NCBI GenBank assembly: GCA_001508155.1
Contig: LGFI01000008.1
Location: 1 to 64,000, forward strand
Direction of reading: 5' to 3'
Length of the DNA stretch: 64,000 nt
DNA from: Acetothermia bacterium 64_32
GTDB lineage: Bacteria; Bipolaricaulota; Bipolaricaulia; Bipolaricaulales; Bipolaricaulaceae
Under the pieces are notes generated by a model that was not told the DNA's origin, did not search any database, and worked only from the letters and a program-made list of their open reading frames with translations. The position numbers and the translations under genes are program-made. Below are positions 36,361 to 45,141 of the stretch, in pieces (the first letter of the stretch is position 1; every line of letters begins with the position of its first letter).

Positions 36361-36388
36361 ACGGGGAGGGGTGACTTCCCCTCCCCGT
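36361..36388 (+). terminator. perfect hairpin after the first binding-protein gene
   Basis: An 11-base-pair perfect stem (ACGGGGAGGGG with its complement, loop TGACTT) lies 15 bases after the binding-protein stop. Only a mixed C/T run follows, so it probably acts as a partial terminator or mRNA end-stabiliser, keeping the binding protein in excess over the permeases. Confidence 0.65.
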
Positions 36389-36422
36389 TCCCTTCCTTTG
36401 ATGAAGGAGAGCCGAGGGGCAA

Positions 36423-37376
36423 ATGCTCGCTTACACGATACGGCGCTTCCTGCAGATGTTCATCGTGCTGTTCGGCCTTTCCGTCCTGATCTTCGTCATG
36501 CTGAAGATGACCCCTGGCGATCCGGCGGTCATCATGGCCGGGCTTGGCGCCACCCCAGAGACCATCCAAGCCATCCGCGAGAAATTGGGGCTGGACCGGC
36601 CACTGCCTGAGCAGTACTGGCGGCTGATCTCGGGGCTCTTCAACGGGCAAATCCGGGCAGTGACCTACCATACCAGCGTCTGGGGGATCATCTTCGAGCG
36701 GCTTCCCGCCACGGTAGAGCTGGGGATCTTCGCTTTGATCATCGCCTTGTTGGTGTCGATCCCTGCGGGTCTTTTATCAGCCATCTACAGAAATTCGCCG
36801 CTCGATTACGGTGTAACCACCGTAGCCTTGCTTGGCATCTCCACGCCGGTCTTCTGGACCGCCCTCATGCTGATGCTTATATTGGGCGTTGTATTCCGCG
36901 TCCTTCCCATCTCCGGCAGGGGGGAAACGATCGGGGTCTGGTCTTTCGTAACCTGGGATGGCTTCAGGCACTTGATCATCCCCTCCCTGGCCCTGTCTTC
37001 GGTGCTCATGGCGATGAACGCACGGCTTACCCGAGCCAGCATGCTAGAGGTCATGCGGCAGGAATACATCAAGACCGCCCGGGCCAAGGGGTTACGAGAG
37101 TGGGTGGTTATCGTCAAGCACGCGTTCCGCAACGCCATGGCCCCGGTTTTGACCAACGTGGGCCTTCAGATAAGCACCATATTCGCGGGCGCGGTGCTTA
37201 CCGAGACCACCACCGCCTGGCCGGGGATGGGGCGGCTCATGGTGGAGGCCATAAACCGCAGGGACGAGGCCGTGGTACTGGGCCTTGCCCTTTTTTTGGC
37301 TGCCACAGCTCAGGTTGGGTACTTGATAGTTGACCTGATGTATGCCTGGATAGATCCGAGGATCACTTATGATTGA
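36423..37376 (+). CDS. ABC transporter permease, DppB/OppB type
   Basis: A 317-residue inner-membrane permease with six hydrophobic segments. The N-terminal signature LAYTIRRFLQMFIVLFG, the LGLDRPLPEQY loop and the EAA motif (EYIKTARAKGLREW near residue 215) identify the BinP-transport family. It lies 77 bases after the binding-protein gene and is followed 9 bases later by its partner permease. No ATPase genes are nearby. Confidence 0.94.
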   Translation: MLAYTIRRFLQMFIVLFGLSVLIFVMLKMTPGDPAVIMAGLGATPETIQAIREKLGLDRPLPEQYWRLISGLFNGQIRAVTYHTSVWGIIFERLPATVELGIFALIIALLVSIPAGLLSAIYRNSPLDYGVTTVALLGISTPVFWTALMLMLILGVVFRVLPISGRGETIGVWSFVTWDGFRHLIIPSLALSSVLMAMNARLTRASMLEVMRQEYIKTARAKGLREWVVIVKHAFRNAMAPVLTNVGLQISTIFAGAVLTETTTAWPGMGRLMVEAINRRDEAVVLGLALFLAATAQVGYLIVDLMYAWIDPRITYD

Positions 37377-37385
37377 GGGGTGGGG

Positions 37386-38501
37386 ATGAGGTACGCGCTA
37401 TCGCTGATCTTGCCGGGCCTGGGGCATATTTTTGCTGGCTTCTATGGGCGGGCGGCCATCTTCCTTGGCGCGACCCTCCTCAACGGGGGGGTTTTGGGGC
37501 TTGCGGTGGCCAGGGGACGGCTTGTCTGGCTGGCGCAGGGGGTTTCCGCCCGGATGTACAAAAGCTATTGGTTTTCCAGCGTGATCCTGGTGGCACTCCT
37601 GGGGCTCCTCTGGCTGGGGGCGTTGTGGGACCTCTATCGATTGGGCAGGCGGCCGGAGCAGGTGGGGCAGAGCTACTGGAACCTGGTCGGCAGGAGGTTT
37701 CGGAAGGACCCCAAGGGGCTTTTGGGGGCGGGGATAATCCTAGTTATGTTATATCTTGCCTTGTTTGCCCCGTTTTTTGCCAGGGATGATCCCCTCAAGA
37801 TGGACCTATACAACGTGCGCTCTCCCCCGTCCGCAGAACACCCATTCGGCACGGATCATTTCGGCCGGGACATCCTGGACAGGGTCATCTATGGGAGCCG
37901 CACTGCATTGGGGATTGGGGCGGTGGCAACCTTGCTTAACATGGTCTTGGGGGGGGTGCTGGGCCTTCTGGGGGGGTTCTACCGTGGGGCCACTGACGCT
38001 GTTATTATGAGATTTTTGGAGATAATAAACTCCATACCGTTTTTGCTTTTCGCCCTTCTTGCGGTTAGCATCTTCGGTTCCAGTATCCCCATACTGATCA
38101 TCGTGCTTGGGATCTTCGGCCTTCAGCCCGCTCGGATCATCCGCAGCGAGGTGCTGTCGGTTAGGGAGGAGGACTACATCTTGGCTGCCAAGGCCCTGGG
38201 GGTGGGCACCTGGAGGCTGATCTTCCGCCATGTTTTTCCCAATGCGATTGCCTCCCTGCTTGTGACCACCACCATGTCCATTGGGGTGAACATCATCGTG
38301 GTGGCGGGGTTGAGTTACCTGGGGTTTGGGGTGAAGCCGCCCACTCCGGACTGGGGGGCGATGTTGGGGGATGCGCAGGAGTTTTTCCGTACTGCGTGGT
38401 GGATGGCCGTGTTTCCAGGGCTGTTCATAATGATCACGGTGTTTGGGTTCAACATCCTGGGGGACAGCCTGCGCGACGTCATGGACCCACGGCTTAAGTA
38501 A
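37386..38501 (+). CDS. ABC transporter permease, DppC/OppC type, with extra N-terminal membrane domain
   Basis: A 371-residue permease. The C-terminal 270 residues are a normal DppC with HPFGTDHFGRDILDRV and the EAA loop (DYILAAKALGVGTWR). The first 95 residues are an added region with two or three hydrophobic segments beginning LSLILPGLGHIFAGFYGRAA, a pattern seen in small TM2-like membrane proteins. ATG 37386 is preferred to GTG 37380. The extension is unusual for the family, whose members begin close to the first transport helix. Confidence 0.9.
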   Translation: MRYALSLILPGLGHIFAGFYGRAAIFLGATLLNGGVLGLAVARGRLVWLAQGVSARMYKSYWFSSVILVALLGLLWLGALWDLYRLGRRPEQVGQSYWNLVGRRFRKDPKGLLGAGIILVMLYLALFAPFFARDDPLKMDLYNVRSPPSAEHPFGTDHFGRDILDRVIYGSRTALGIGAVATLLNMVLGGVLGLLGGFYRGATDAVIMRFLEIINSIPFLLFALLAVSIFGSSIPILIIVLGIFGLQPARIIRSEVLSVREEDYILAAKALGVGTWRLIFRHVFPNAIASLLVTTTMSIGVNIIVVAGLSYLGFGVKPPTPDWGAMLGDAQEFFRTAWWMAVFPGLFIMITVFGFNILGDSLRDVMDPRLK

Positions 38502-38528
38502 CCAGGTCCTGGAGCACCGCGCCCTAGT

Positions 38529-38557
38529 TTGACTTGCCATCCAAGGGAAAGTAGACT
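38529..38557 (+). promoter_or_regulatory. promoter of the second ABC importer operon
   Basis: TTGACT (38529-38534), a 17-base spacer and TAGACT (38552-38557) form a good sigma-70 promoter in the 100-base gap before the second DppB gene. Predicted transcription starts near 38564. Confidence 0.75.
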
Positions 38558-38582
38558 TAGGTGTGTTCACCTTACCTAAGTC
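38554..38582. promoter_or_regulatory. palindromic candidate operator overlapping the -10 box
   Basis: GACTTAGGT (38554-38562) and its exact complement ACCTAAGTC (38574-38582) flank an 11-base centre, and an inner AGGTG/CACCT repeat exists. The left arm overlaps the -10 box and the right arm lies just after the predicted start, the classic position for a repressor site; it could also act as an RNA hairpin. Confidence 0.55.
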
Positions 38583-38601
38583 GCCTGATGGAGGGTAGAG
38601 G

Positions 38602-39576
38602 GTGGGCAAGTATATCATCCGGAGGTTTCTTTGGGCCATCCCGGTTCTCCTTGCAATCATTACTGCAACCTTTCTTTTAGCTCACTCGATCCCTGGAGGG
38701 CCGTTTGATTACGCCGGAGAGAAACAACTCCCCGAAAGCGTCCGCCAAAACCTGATGCGGAAGTACCGACTTGATGAACCCATCTACGTACAGTTAGGCC
38801 TTTGGATCTGGGATGCTTTACGGTTCGATTTTGGACCATCTTATTACAGCCGTGGACAAACTGTAAATGATATCCTGCGCCGCACTTTTCCCATCTCCGC
38901 GCAACTTGGGATCCTATCACTCCTCCTCGCTTTGCTTATAGGGATTCCTGCAGGAACGATCGCCGCTGTAAAGCAGAATACCCCCCTGGACTACACAGCG
39001 ACCTTTGTAGCGATCCTGGGGGTTTCGATCCCAAACATGGTACTGGGCCCTCTTCTAATTTGGATTTTTTCTGTTCACTTAGGCTGGTTCCCAGCAGCCC
39101 GGTGGGGTGTGGACTACACCCAGCTTTACCTAGGCTTTTTCCCCCCCTTAACTCATAAATTCTGGTCACACGCTTTCTTGCCTATGATAACCTTGGGCAC
39201 GGCTTATTCTGCCTCCATAGCCCGGCTTACCCGAGCCAGCCTCCTCCAGGTGATCCGGGAGGACTACATGCGCACCGCCAAGGCCAAGGGGCTTCACGGC
39301 TTCCGGGTGATCGTGGTACACGGGCTTCGCAACAGCCTCATCCCAGTGGCTACAGTGCTGGGACCGATGTTCGCCGGGATCGTGACAGGAAGCCTTATCG
39401 TGGAACGAATTTTCGGCATCCCCGGGATGGGGCGCTATTTTGTAGACAGCATAACGAACCGAGATTATCCGGTGATCCTGGGCACAACCCTTGTATACTC
39501 CGTCCTTTTAGTGTTAGGAAACCTGTTGGTGGACCTTAGTTATGCTTGGCTTGATCCCAGGATCCGCTACGATTGA
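38602..39576 (+). CDS. ABC transporter permease, DppB/OppB type (second set)
   Basis: A 324-residue permease with six hydrophobic segments, the N-terminal KYIIRRFLWAIPVLLAI and an EAA loop (DYMRTAKAKGLHGFRV) near residue 225. The start is GTG 38602 with GGAGGG upstream. The first 600 bases are near 50% G+C while the EAA-coding part is near 67%, a mosaic not seen in the first permease set. It has its own promoter, so this set is regulated separately from the first. Confidence 0.93.
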   Translation: MGKYIIRRFLWAIPVLLAIITATFLLAHSIPGGPFDYAGEKQLPESVRQNLMRKYRLDEPIYVQLGLWIWDALRFDFGPSYYSRGQTVNDILRRTFPISAQLGILSLLLALLIGIPAGTIAAVKQNTPLDYTATFVAILGVSIPNMVLGPLLIWIFSVHLGWFPAARWGVDYTQLYLGFFPPLTHKFWSHAFLPMITLGTAYSASIARLTRASLLQVIREDYMRTAKAKGLHGFRVIVVHGLRNSLIPVATVLGPMFAGIVTGSLIVERIFGIPGMGRYFVDSITNRDYPVILGTTLVYSVLLVLGNLLVDLSYAWLDPRIRYD

Positions 39577-39584
39577 AACCAAAG

Positions 39585-40571
39585 ATGGCCAGCAAAGGAA
39601 AGATTAAGCAATCCAGAGCCCGTGGGCCGATGTGGGATGCGTTTCGTCAGCTTCTGAAGAACAAGGCGGCAGTAGTAGGTGGATTGTTCGTAATCGTCAT
39701 GATAATCATGGCTATTTTTGCCGACAATTCCATCATCGCTTTGCCGCTGGGATTGGAAGTGAAGCCGCTTATAGCAACTAAGCACTATGCACAAACCAGC
39801 TTCCGCAATCGTGACAAGCCCCCGGGCACCCCTGGCTTTCCGCTAGGCACCGATTATCTCGGGCGAGATCTTTGGAGTCGAACCGTGTATGGGACGCGAG
39901 TGTCCCTTTCCGTTGCCTTTGTAGCTGCCACTGTCAGCCTAGTGGTAGGCCTAACCTATGGGGTCATCGCAGGGTTCTCCAGCCCAGCGGTGGACAATAT
40001 TATGATGCGATTTGTTGATTTCTTGTACGGTTTTCCACTCTTGATCTTCATCATATTACTTCAAGCATACTTCAAAGCAGTAAGCCGGGCAGGAGCTACT
40101 GGGTTCATGGGGATTTTAACCCAGATCGACCGAGCGATGGGTGGCCTGTTCTTCGTCTTCATTGCCCTGGGGCTTCTCAACTGGATCGGGATGGCGCGCC
40201 TTGCCCGAGGGCAGACCCTGTCGGTCAAGCAAAGAGAGTACATCGAAGCGGCTCGTGCGCTTGGTGCCAGCAATCTCAGGATCGTGTTCAGACACATCCT
40301 TCCTAACATCATCGGCCCATGTGTGGTGCAAGAGACGCTCGCCATACCTGGCTACATCCTTACCGAGGCCTTTCTAAGCTTTATCGGCCTTGGGGTTACC
40401 CCCCCCACCCCAAGCTGGGGGCTCATGATCTCCGATACCTACCAGGCGCTCCGCGTGTATCCCTGGGAATGCCTCATCCCTGGGGCGGCCTTAACCTTTA
40501 CCACCTTAGCTTTCAACTTCCTAGGGGATGGCCTGCGGGATGCCCTTGACCCACGCTTGCGCGGTTCCTAG
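39585..40571 (+). CDS. ABC transporter permease, DppC/OppC type (second set)
   Basis: A 328-residue permease with GTDYLGRDLWSRTVYGTR near residue 87 and the EAA loop (EYIEAARALGASNLRIV) near 220. ATG 39585 is chosen; a TTG at 39573 overlapping the preceding stop is possible. A longer periplasmic loop (about residues 155-185) than in the first DppC is visible. It forms the membrane channel with the preceding gene. Confidence 0.92.
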   Translation: MASKGKIKQSRARGPMWDAFRQLLKNKAAVVGGLFVIVMIIMAIFADNSIIALPLGLEVKPLIATKHYAQTSFRNRDKPPGTPGFPLGTDYLGRDLWSRTVYGTRVSLSVAFVAATVSLVVGLTYGVIAGFSSPAVDNIMMRFVDFLYGFPLLIFIILLQAYFKAVSRAGATGFMGILTQIDRAMGGLFFVFIALGLLNWIGMARLARGQTLSVKQREYIEAARALGASNLRIVFRHILPNIIGPCVVQETLAIPGYILTEAFLSFIGLGVTPPTPSWGLMISDTYQALRVYPWECLIPGAALTFTTLAFNFLGDGLRDALDPRLRGS

Positions 40572-40675
40572 AATGAATCGTTCCTTTAGGAGAGGAGAAG
40601 GGGGGTGGTGAAAAAGAAAAAGGAACACAGGCTGTCTTTAAAGTTGTGACAAATTGCGCGTAGGAGGTGTAGGGA

Positions 40676-42418
40676 ATGAGGAGCATGAGGGGTCTTCTAT
40701 TGGCAATAGGGATTATTAGCCTGCTCTTGTGGCCTGTGTTGGCGCAGGACAAGGTGGTTTTGCGCCGGAACCTGGGGACCGAGCCCCCCACAGCGGATCC
40801 AGCCTTGGCTACAGACACCACTTCGGTTGAGATCATCGAGCAGATGTTCCTAGGCCTCACCGACTTGGCTGAAGAGGACATGAGCCCGATCCCCGAACTT
40901 GCCACCAGCTGGGAGATCTCAGATGACGCTACACAATTCACCTTCCATATGCGAAAAGACGTGTACTGGGTACATTGTGATCCGGAGACCGGGGAGGTAA
41001 CCGAGCTCGACAAGGTGGTTAACGCCCATGATGTGGTCTATGGCGTGCTGCGAACCCTGGACCCACGCACGGCTTCCGATTACGCCTATGTGCTTTACAT
41101 CCTCAAAGGGGCTTCCGACTTCAACACGGCGGATCCGGAAGCGGAGAACTTCGAGGAGCTGCGGGCCGCGGTGGGTGTGGAAGCCGTGGACGACTTCACG
41201 GTGAGGTTCACTTTGCGTACCCCGGCGGCCTACTTCCTCCAGATCGCCTCCATGTGGGTGGCCCGTCCCCAGCCTCAGTGGGTCATCGAGGAGTATGGTG
41301 AGAAGTGGACTGAGCCCGGCAACATCGTGACCAATGGTCCATACTGCATGAAGGAATGGGTACACGAGGACCACATGGTGATGGTGAAAAACCCGTACTG
41401 GCCAGATTGGGACAAGGCAGGCGGAAACATTGATGAGATCTACTTCACTATGGTACAGGAGACCTCAACGGAGTTCGCCATGTACTTGAACAACGAGCTT
41501 GATCTCTCGGCGGTCCCCCTGCCTGAGCTGGACAACGTGAAGTCCGACCCGGTGCTGTCGCAAGAGTTGACCATTCGGCCATTCCCCTGCACCTACTACT
41601 ACGGGTTCACCACAACCAAGCCTCCGGTGGACGATCCACGGGTGCGTCGGGCCCTGTCCATGGCCATCGACCGGAAGACCTTGGTGGAAGAGGTGACTAA
41701 AGGTGGGCAGATCCCGGCCAATACGTTTGCTCCCGGCATGATCTTCGGGAATGCCGCCCTAGACCCGGATATCGCGCCTTGGGCCCTGCCCGAGGAACTG
41801 GGGGGCTGGGGCTACGAGCGGGCGGTGGAGGAGGCCAAGAGGCTGATGGCCGAGGCCGGCTACCCCGATGGTGAAGGCCTGGAGTTCGTGCTGATGCACA
41901 ACGTCTCCGAGGCTCACGCCCGCATCGCCCAGGCTATACAAGCCATGTGGCTGGAGGCATTCCCCAAGGCGAACATCCGCATTGAAACCCAGGAGTGGAA
42001 GGTTTACCTCCAGACCATCGAAAAGGACACTCCGGTTGAGAACGTGCCGGCCGTGTGGAGGCTGGGTTGGTGCCAGGACTATCCGGATGAGAACAACTGG
42101 GTGCACGAGGTGTTCAATCCGGTAGAGGGCTCCAACCGGCCGCGCATGTCCTTCGATGACCCATACGTGGGAGACCTCGTGAAGCGCTTCTCGGACCTCA
42201 CTTTGCGCGCCCAACTTGAACAGGACCCGGTAATCCGGCAACAACTGTACAAAGAGGCCGAAAAGCTTCTGTGTGACGATATAGCTGCCATCGCACCCAT
42301 CTATTACTATACCCAGGTTGTGCTAACCAAGCCGTGGCTCACCCGCCATTGGCATGACACGAATCACTACGAGACCTGGTCCATTGATGTGGCTGCTCGC
42401 GAGGCCGCTATCGGCTGA
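40676..42418 (+). CDS. ABC transporter substrate-binding protein, family 5 (second set)
   Basis: A 580-residue DppA/OppA-type binding protein with a 23-residue signal peptide ending VLAQ and no lipobox cysteine. The mature N-terminus VLRRNLGTEPPTADPALA and the segment DPRVRRALSMAIDRKTLV are typical. It follows its permeases, whereas in the first set the binding protein comes first. AGGAGGTG precedes the ATG. A strong terminator follows it. Confidence 0.93.
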   Translation: MRSMRGLLLAIGIISLLLWPVLAQDKVVLRRNLGTEPPTADPALATDTTSVEIIEQMFLGLTDLAEEDMSPIPELATSWEISDDATQFTFHMRKDVYWVHCDPETGEVTELDKVVNAHDVVYGVLRTLDPRTASDYAYVLYILKGASDFNTADPEAENFEELRAAVGVEAVDDFTVRFTLRTPAAYFLQIASMWVARPQPQWVIEEYGEKWTEPGNIVTNGPYCMKEWVHEDHMVMVKNPYWPDWDKAGGNIDEIYFTMVQETSTEFAMYLNNELDLSAVPLPELDNVKSDPVLSQELTIRPFPCTYYYGFTTTKPPVDDPRVRRALSMAIDRKTLVEEVTKGGQIPANTFAPGMIFGNAALDPDIAPWALPEELGGWGYERAVEEAKRLMAEAGYPDGEGLEFVLMHNVSEAHARIAQAIQAMWLEAFPKANIRIETQEWKVYLQTIEKDTPVENVPAVWRLGWCQDYPDENNWVHEVFNPVEGSNRPRMSFDDPYVGDLVKRFSDLTLRAQLEQDPVIRQQLYKEAEKLLCDDIAAIAPIYYYTQVVLTKPWLTRHWHDTNHYETWSIDVAAREAAIG

Positions 42419-42444
42419 AGGGCAGTGTGATAAGGGGAGTGAGA

Positions 42445-42476
42445 GGGGCCTGCCATCCGGCGGGCCCCTTTTCTTT
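42445..42476 (+). terminator. intrinsic terminator of the second importer operon
   Basis: A 10-base-pair stem (GGGGCCTGCC paired to GGCGGGCCCC, one G-U pair) with loop ATCC is followed by TTTTCTTT. It closes the importer operon 27 bases after the stop codon. Confidence 0.85.
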
Positions 42477-42486
42477 CAGGGCAGCG

Positions 42487-44199
42487 ATGTTAAAGTGCAC
42501 AGCACTTGTCGTCGCCGTAGCGTGGACGAGCATAGGCCTGGCAGGGTATTCCCTGCGTACTCTCCCCCTTCCCGGGGAGTTCAGTCGGGGGATCTCGGTG
42601 GCGGAGACAAGCCAGCGGGAATGGCCTGCCCTTCTTGCCAGGACTGAACTGAGCCTCTTGGCTTGGTCACGAAAAGATGAAGATGGCATCCATCCCGCAC
42701 TCATCCAGGTGAACCCCACTGGGGACCTATCGACCCCCAAGGAGCTGGCCTTGCCAAAGGTGGAGTACCTTGGACACCCACAGCTTCTGCTCATCGATGA
42801 TCGCCCCTGGCTTTTCTTCATAGGACGAGCTTTAGGGATGGAAGACAGGAGCCTCTACGGAATGCCCCTTACCGAGGAGGGAGGGATCGCTGGTCCACCC
42901 CGTCGGTTTGTCGGAAGCGAGCTGTGGGAGTACGAGATCGTCCTGGGAGGTACGGGGGTGTGGATGGGGTACAAGGATGCGGGAGGCTTGGTGTGGCTGG
43001 CTTCCTTCACCCTGGAACAGGGAACCGAGTTCATCTGGAAACTTGGCCAGGGGGAGGGCCCTCCAGCACTGGTTCCCACTGAACAAGGGATACATGTCAT
43101 CTGGGCCAAGACAGAAGGGTCCGGCCCTTGCGTCCTTATGTACACGTGGGCAGAAAACAAAGGCTTAAACCCCCCAATGGAGTTGCACTCATTCCCGCTT
43201 CCTACCGGGACCGTCGTCTCTCAACCTGCAGGAACGGCGGCGAGTGGATGGGTGTACGCGGCCGTCGGCTTCGAATACCGAGGCGGGGAACAGCCTGGGA
43301 GGGCTGAGGTGTGGGTGATTTCCTTTCCTGTAGGCCATCCCGATGAATGCATTGCTTATTCTTTAGGCATTCCAGAGACTTTTCCTGGTGAATATCCGCT
43401 CCAGATGGAGGGCTTGGATATGGCTCGGCTTCCACCGCGGGGGCACACCCGGCCCACGGATCTATATAACCCCCGTGGGGTTTTAGAGACTACTGAGTAC
43501 GCCCTGCTTACCCTGGGGGCAAGACTACATAGGGGAAGAAGCCACCAGGTGCAACCGGTAGTGGTAGCGTTCGCTGGGGGACGGCCGGTGGCTTGGCGGC
43601 CGGTAGCTGTAAGCCGCGATATGACCTATGCTGTGCAGCTCGGGCGGTCTTCCCGGGGGTGGCATGTGACCTGGTTGGACATGCTGGGTTACGGGGCCTA
43701 TCGCCTTTTTTACGCCAGCACTGCTGAACTTGAGCGCCAAGCGTTCAACCGAATAGGATGGGATGACGCGATCTACTTCCTGGGGACCGTTGCCTCGGGT
43801 TGGCTGGGGGGATTGGCGTTGACCCCCCTTTTCATCATGGCTAGCGTCCCGGGGTTGGTACTGATCTTTATCCACTACCTGCTGGGAGGGGAGGAATCCC
43901 TAGCTTATCGATGGCCGAGGGCGCTACTGGCGCTGGGGCTGCTGCCGTACGTGATCCTCAAGATCGTCCTGACAGGGACGTTTGGGGGGATGCCGTTTGC
44001 CGAGTGGGTGTCGCGGTTCACGGCCCAGGTAGTGGGCCGGGTGCTGCCCTTTGTCCCCTCCCTTCTGGGGATCGTCGGGGTATGGATATACACACGACGG
44101 GCCGGGGAACCCACGCTCTTCCCCGCCTGGGCGGCTTTCGTGGTGACAGACATGGCCTTCACGATCATGATCCTTGGGCCGGTCTTCGCCGGCGGATGA
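42487..44199 (+). CDS. predicted membrane protein with large extracytoplasmic domain
   Basis: A 570-residue protein I cannot assign to a family. It has an N-terminal signal-like helix (residues 1-18), then about 410 residues of beta-rich repeated sequence with many Trp and Gly residues resembling a propeller (for example HPQLLLIDDRPWLFFIG). Four hydrophobic helices follow from residue 430 to the end. ATG 42487 is chosen because it lies just after the terminator and starts the signal helix. Its 3' end overlaps the yqeG-like gene by 35 bases in convergent orientation. Confidence 0.65.
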   Translation: MLKCTALVVAVAWTSIGLAGYSLRTLPLPGEFSRGISVAETSQREWPALLARTELSLLAWSRKDEDGIHPALIQVNPTGDLSTPKELALPKVEYLGHPQLLLIDDRPWLFFIGRALGMEDRSLYGMPLTEEGGIAGPPRRFVGSELWEYEIVLGGTGVWMGYKDAGGLVWLASFTLEQGTEFIWKLGQGEGPPALVPTEQGIHVIWAKTEGSGPCVLMYTWAENKGLNPPMELHSFPLPTGTVVSQPAGTAASGWVYAAVGFEYRGGEQPGRAEVWVISFPVGHPDECIAYSLGIPETFPGEYPLQMEGLDMARLPPRGHTRPTDLYNPRGVLETTEYALLTLGARLHRGRSHQVQPVVVAFAGGRPVAWRPVAVSRDMTYAVQLGRSSRGWHVTWLDMLGYGAYRLFYASTAELERQAFNRIGWDDAIYFLGTVASGWLGGLALTPLFIMASVPGLVLIFIHYLLGGEESLAYRWPRALLALGLLPYVILKIVLTGTFGGMPFAEWVSRFTAQVVGRVLPFVPSLLGIVGVWIYTRRAGEPTLFPAWAAFVVTDMAFTIMILGPVFAGG

Positions 44200-44674
44200 A
44201 CCGCTCCAGCAAGCGGTTGAAACGAGTGAAGGGTGACTCCCGCGTCGGTTCGAGCGGCTCCACCAGGATGGTGTAAAGGCCGGCTAGGTTTCCACCCAAG
44301 ACGTCGGTGAAGACTTGGTCCCCGATCATCGCCGCTTGACCCGCCCGAACCCCAAACAAGCCCAGCACCCGCCGAAACCCAAAAGGAAAGGGCTTCCGGG
44401 CACGCCAGATAACCGGAACCCCAATCCCCTCAAAGAACGAAACCACCTCCGGCCTCCGGGAAAGACGGCCATTGGAAACCACCGCCACCCGAAACCCCCG
44501 CCCAATAAGCCCCTCCAAAAGCCCCCGGACGCCCGCATCCGGCGGACCCGCCCGCCACAGGCATAGGGTGTTGTCAAGGTCAAAGATGAGCGCCCTGATC
44601 CCCCGCCCCCACAGGGCCTCATAGTCAATGTGATGGACGGAAAGGGCAAAACCGCGGGGCCGAAGGATCCTCAT
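44165..44674 (-). CDS. YqeG-family HAD-IIIA phosphatase
   Basis: A 169-residue HAD phosphatase. Motif I FDLDNTL is near residue 31, motif II VVSNG near 68, the conserved Lys in RARKPFPFGF near 93 and motif IV IGDQVFTDVLGG near 117. The family is called YqeG; in plants and cyanobacteria members act on phosphatidylglycerol phosphate. AGGGG precedes the ATG. The gene stands alone. Confidence 0.88.
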   Translation of the reverse strand: MRILRPRGFALSVHHIDYEALWGRGIRALIFDLDNTLCLWRAGPPDAGVRGLLEGLIGRGFRVAVVSNGRLSRRPEVVSFFEGIGVPVIWRARKPFPFGFRRVLGLFGVRAGQAAMIGDQVFTDVLGGNLAGLYTILVEPLEPTRESPFTRFNRLLERFIRRRRPAQGS

Positions 44675-44705
44675 CTTTCCCCTACCACATGGCTCGCCAA
44701 ATACA

Positions 44706-44837
44706 CCGCGGGGATAAACCTACGTCGGGGATAAACCCCGACGCTACCGTGTCCGGGATAAACCCCGACTACTTACGTCGGGGATAAACCCCGACGCTAC
44801 CAAGTTACCCAAAATTCGTTTGGGGCAAACCCCAACG
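44706..44837. repeat. small array of palindromic repeats
   Basis: Two identical 26-base units (44723-44748 and 44776-44801), each starting with the palindrome CGTCGGGG-ATAAA-CCCCGACG, lie with a decayed copy between them (44751-44775), a partial copy before (44706-44721) and a diverged hairpin after (44817-44837, CGTTTGGGG-CAAA-CCCCAACG). The rest of the 200-base gap between the flanking genes shows nothing else. It looks like a miniature palindromic element or serial hairpins, not a CRISPR. Confidence 0.75.
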
Positions 44838-44874
44838 ATTCGGCCCTTGATGGTGCCGGACGAAATACCCGGGT

Positions 44875-45141
44875 TCATTGCCCAACGCGGATCTCCCCTA
44901 TCGGCACGTATCTTGCCGCCCGAGAGAGCAACGCGAGCACCTCCTCCACCCCTTGGGGGGAGGCGTAAAGCTTGTACAGCTTGCGTCCCCCTTCCACCCG
45001 GTACTCACGCCTCACGTTGGCCAGCCCGTCAGTGGCCATGAGCACCCCGTCTATGAAGTGCAGGGCCTTGTCTGTGGCCTCCACCCAGATCACCGCCGCA
45101 TCCGCCGGAGGAGCCCCCAGGCCCCGAAAACGCCCCCTCAT
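44875..45141 (-). CDS. small protein, DUF4911-like
   Basis: An 88-residue protein starting at ATG 45141, whose ATGA overlaps the mazG stop. The middle (VEATDKALHFIDGVLMATDGL, then VRREYRVEGG) and the helix GVEEVLALLSRAARYVP give the short alpha/beta pattern of DUF4911 proteins, whose function is unknown. The longer frame extending upstream to 45399 is antisense-like low-complexity sequence over mazG and is not used. It is the last gene of the rimP-nusA operon. Confidence 0.65.
   Translation of the reverse strand: MRGRFRGLGAPPADAAVIWVEATDKALHFIDGVLMATDGLANVRREYRVEGGRKLYKLYASPQGVEEVLALLSRAARYVPIGEIRVGQ

Noticed and set aside
40580-40626. Terminator between the second DppC and the binding-protein gene
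   Set aside because: The GTTCCTTT/AAAGGAAC stem has a loop of about 31 bases and no T run, so it is not convincing.
44723-44801. Possible CRISPR array
   Set aside because: The repeats are palindromic units with a decayed copy between them and almost no spacers; no cas genes are present.
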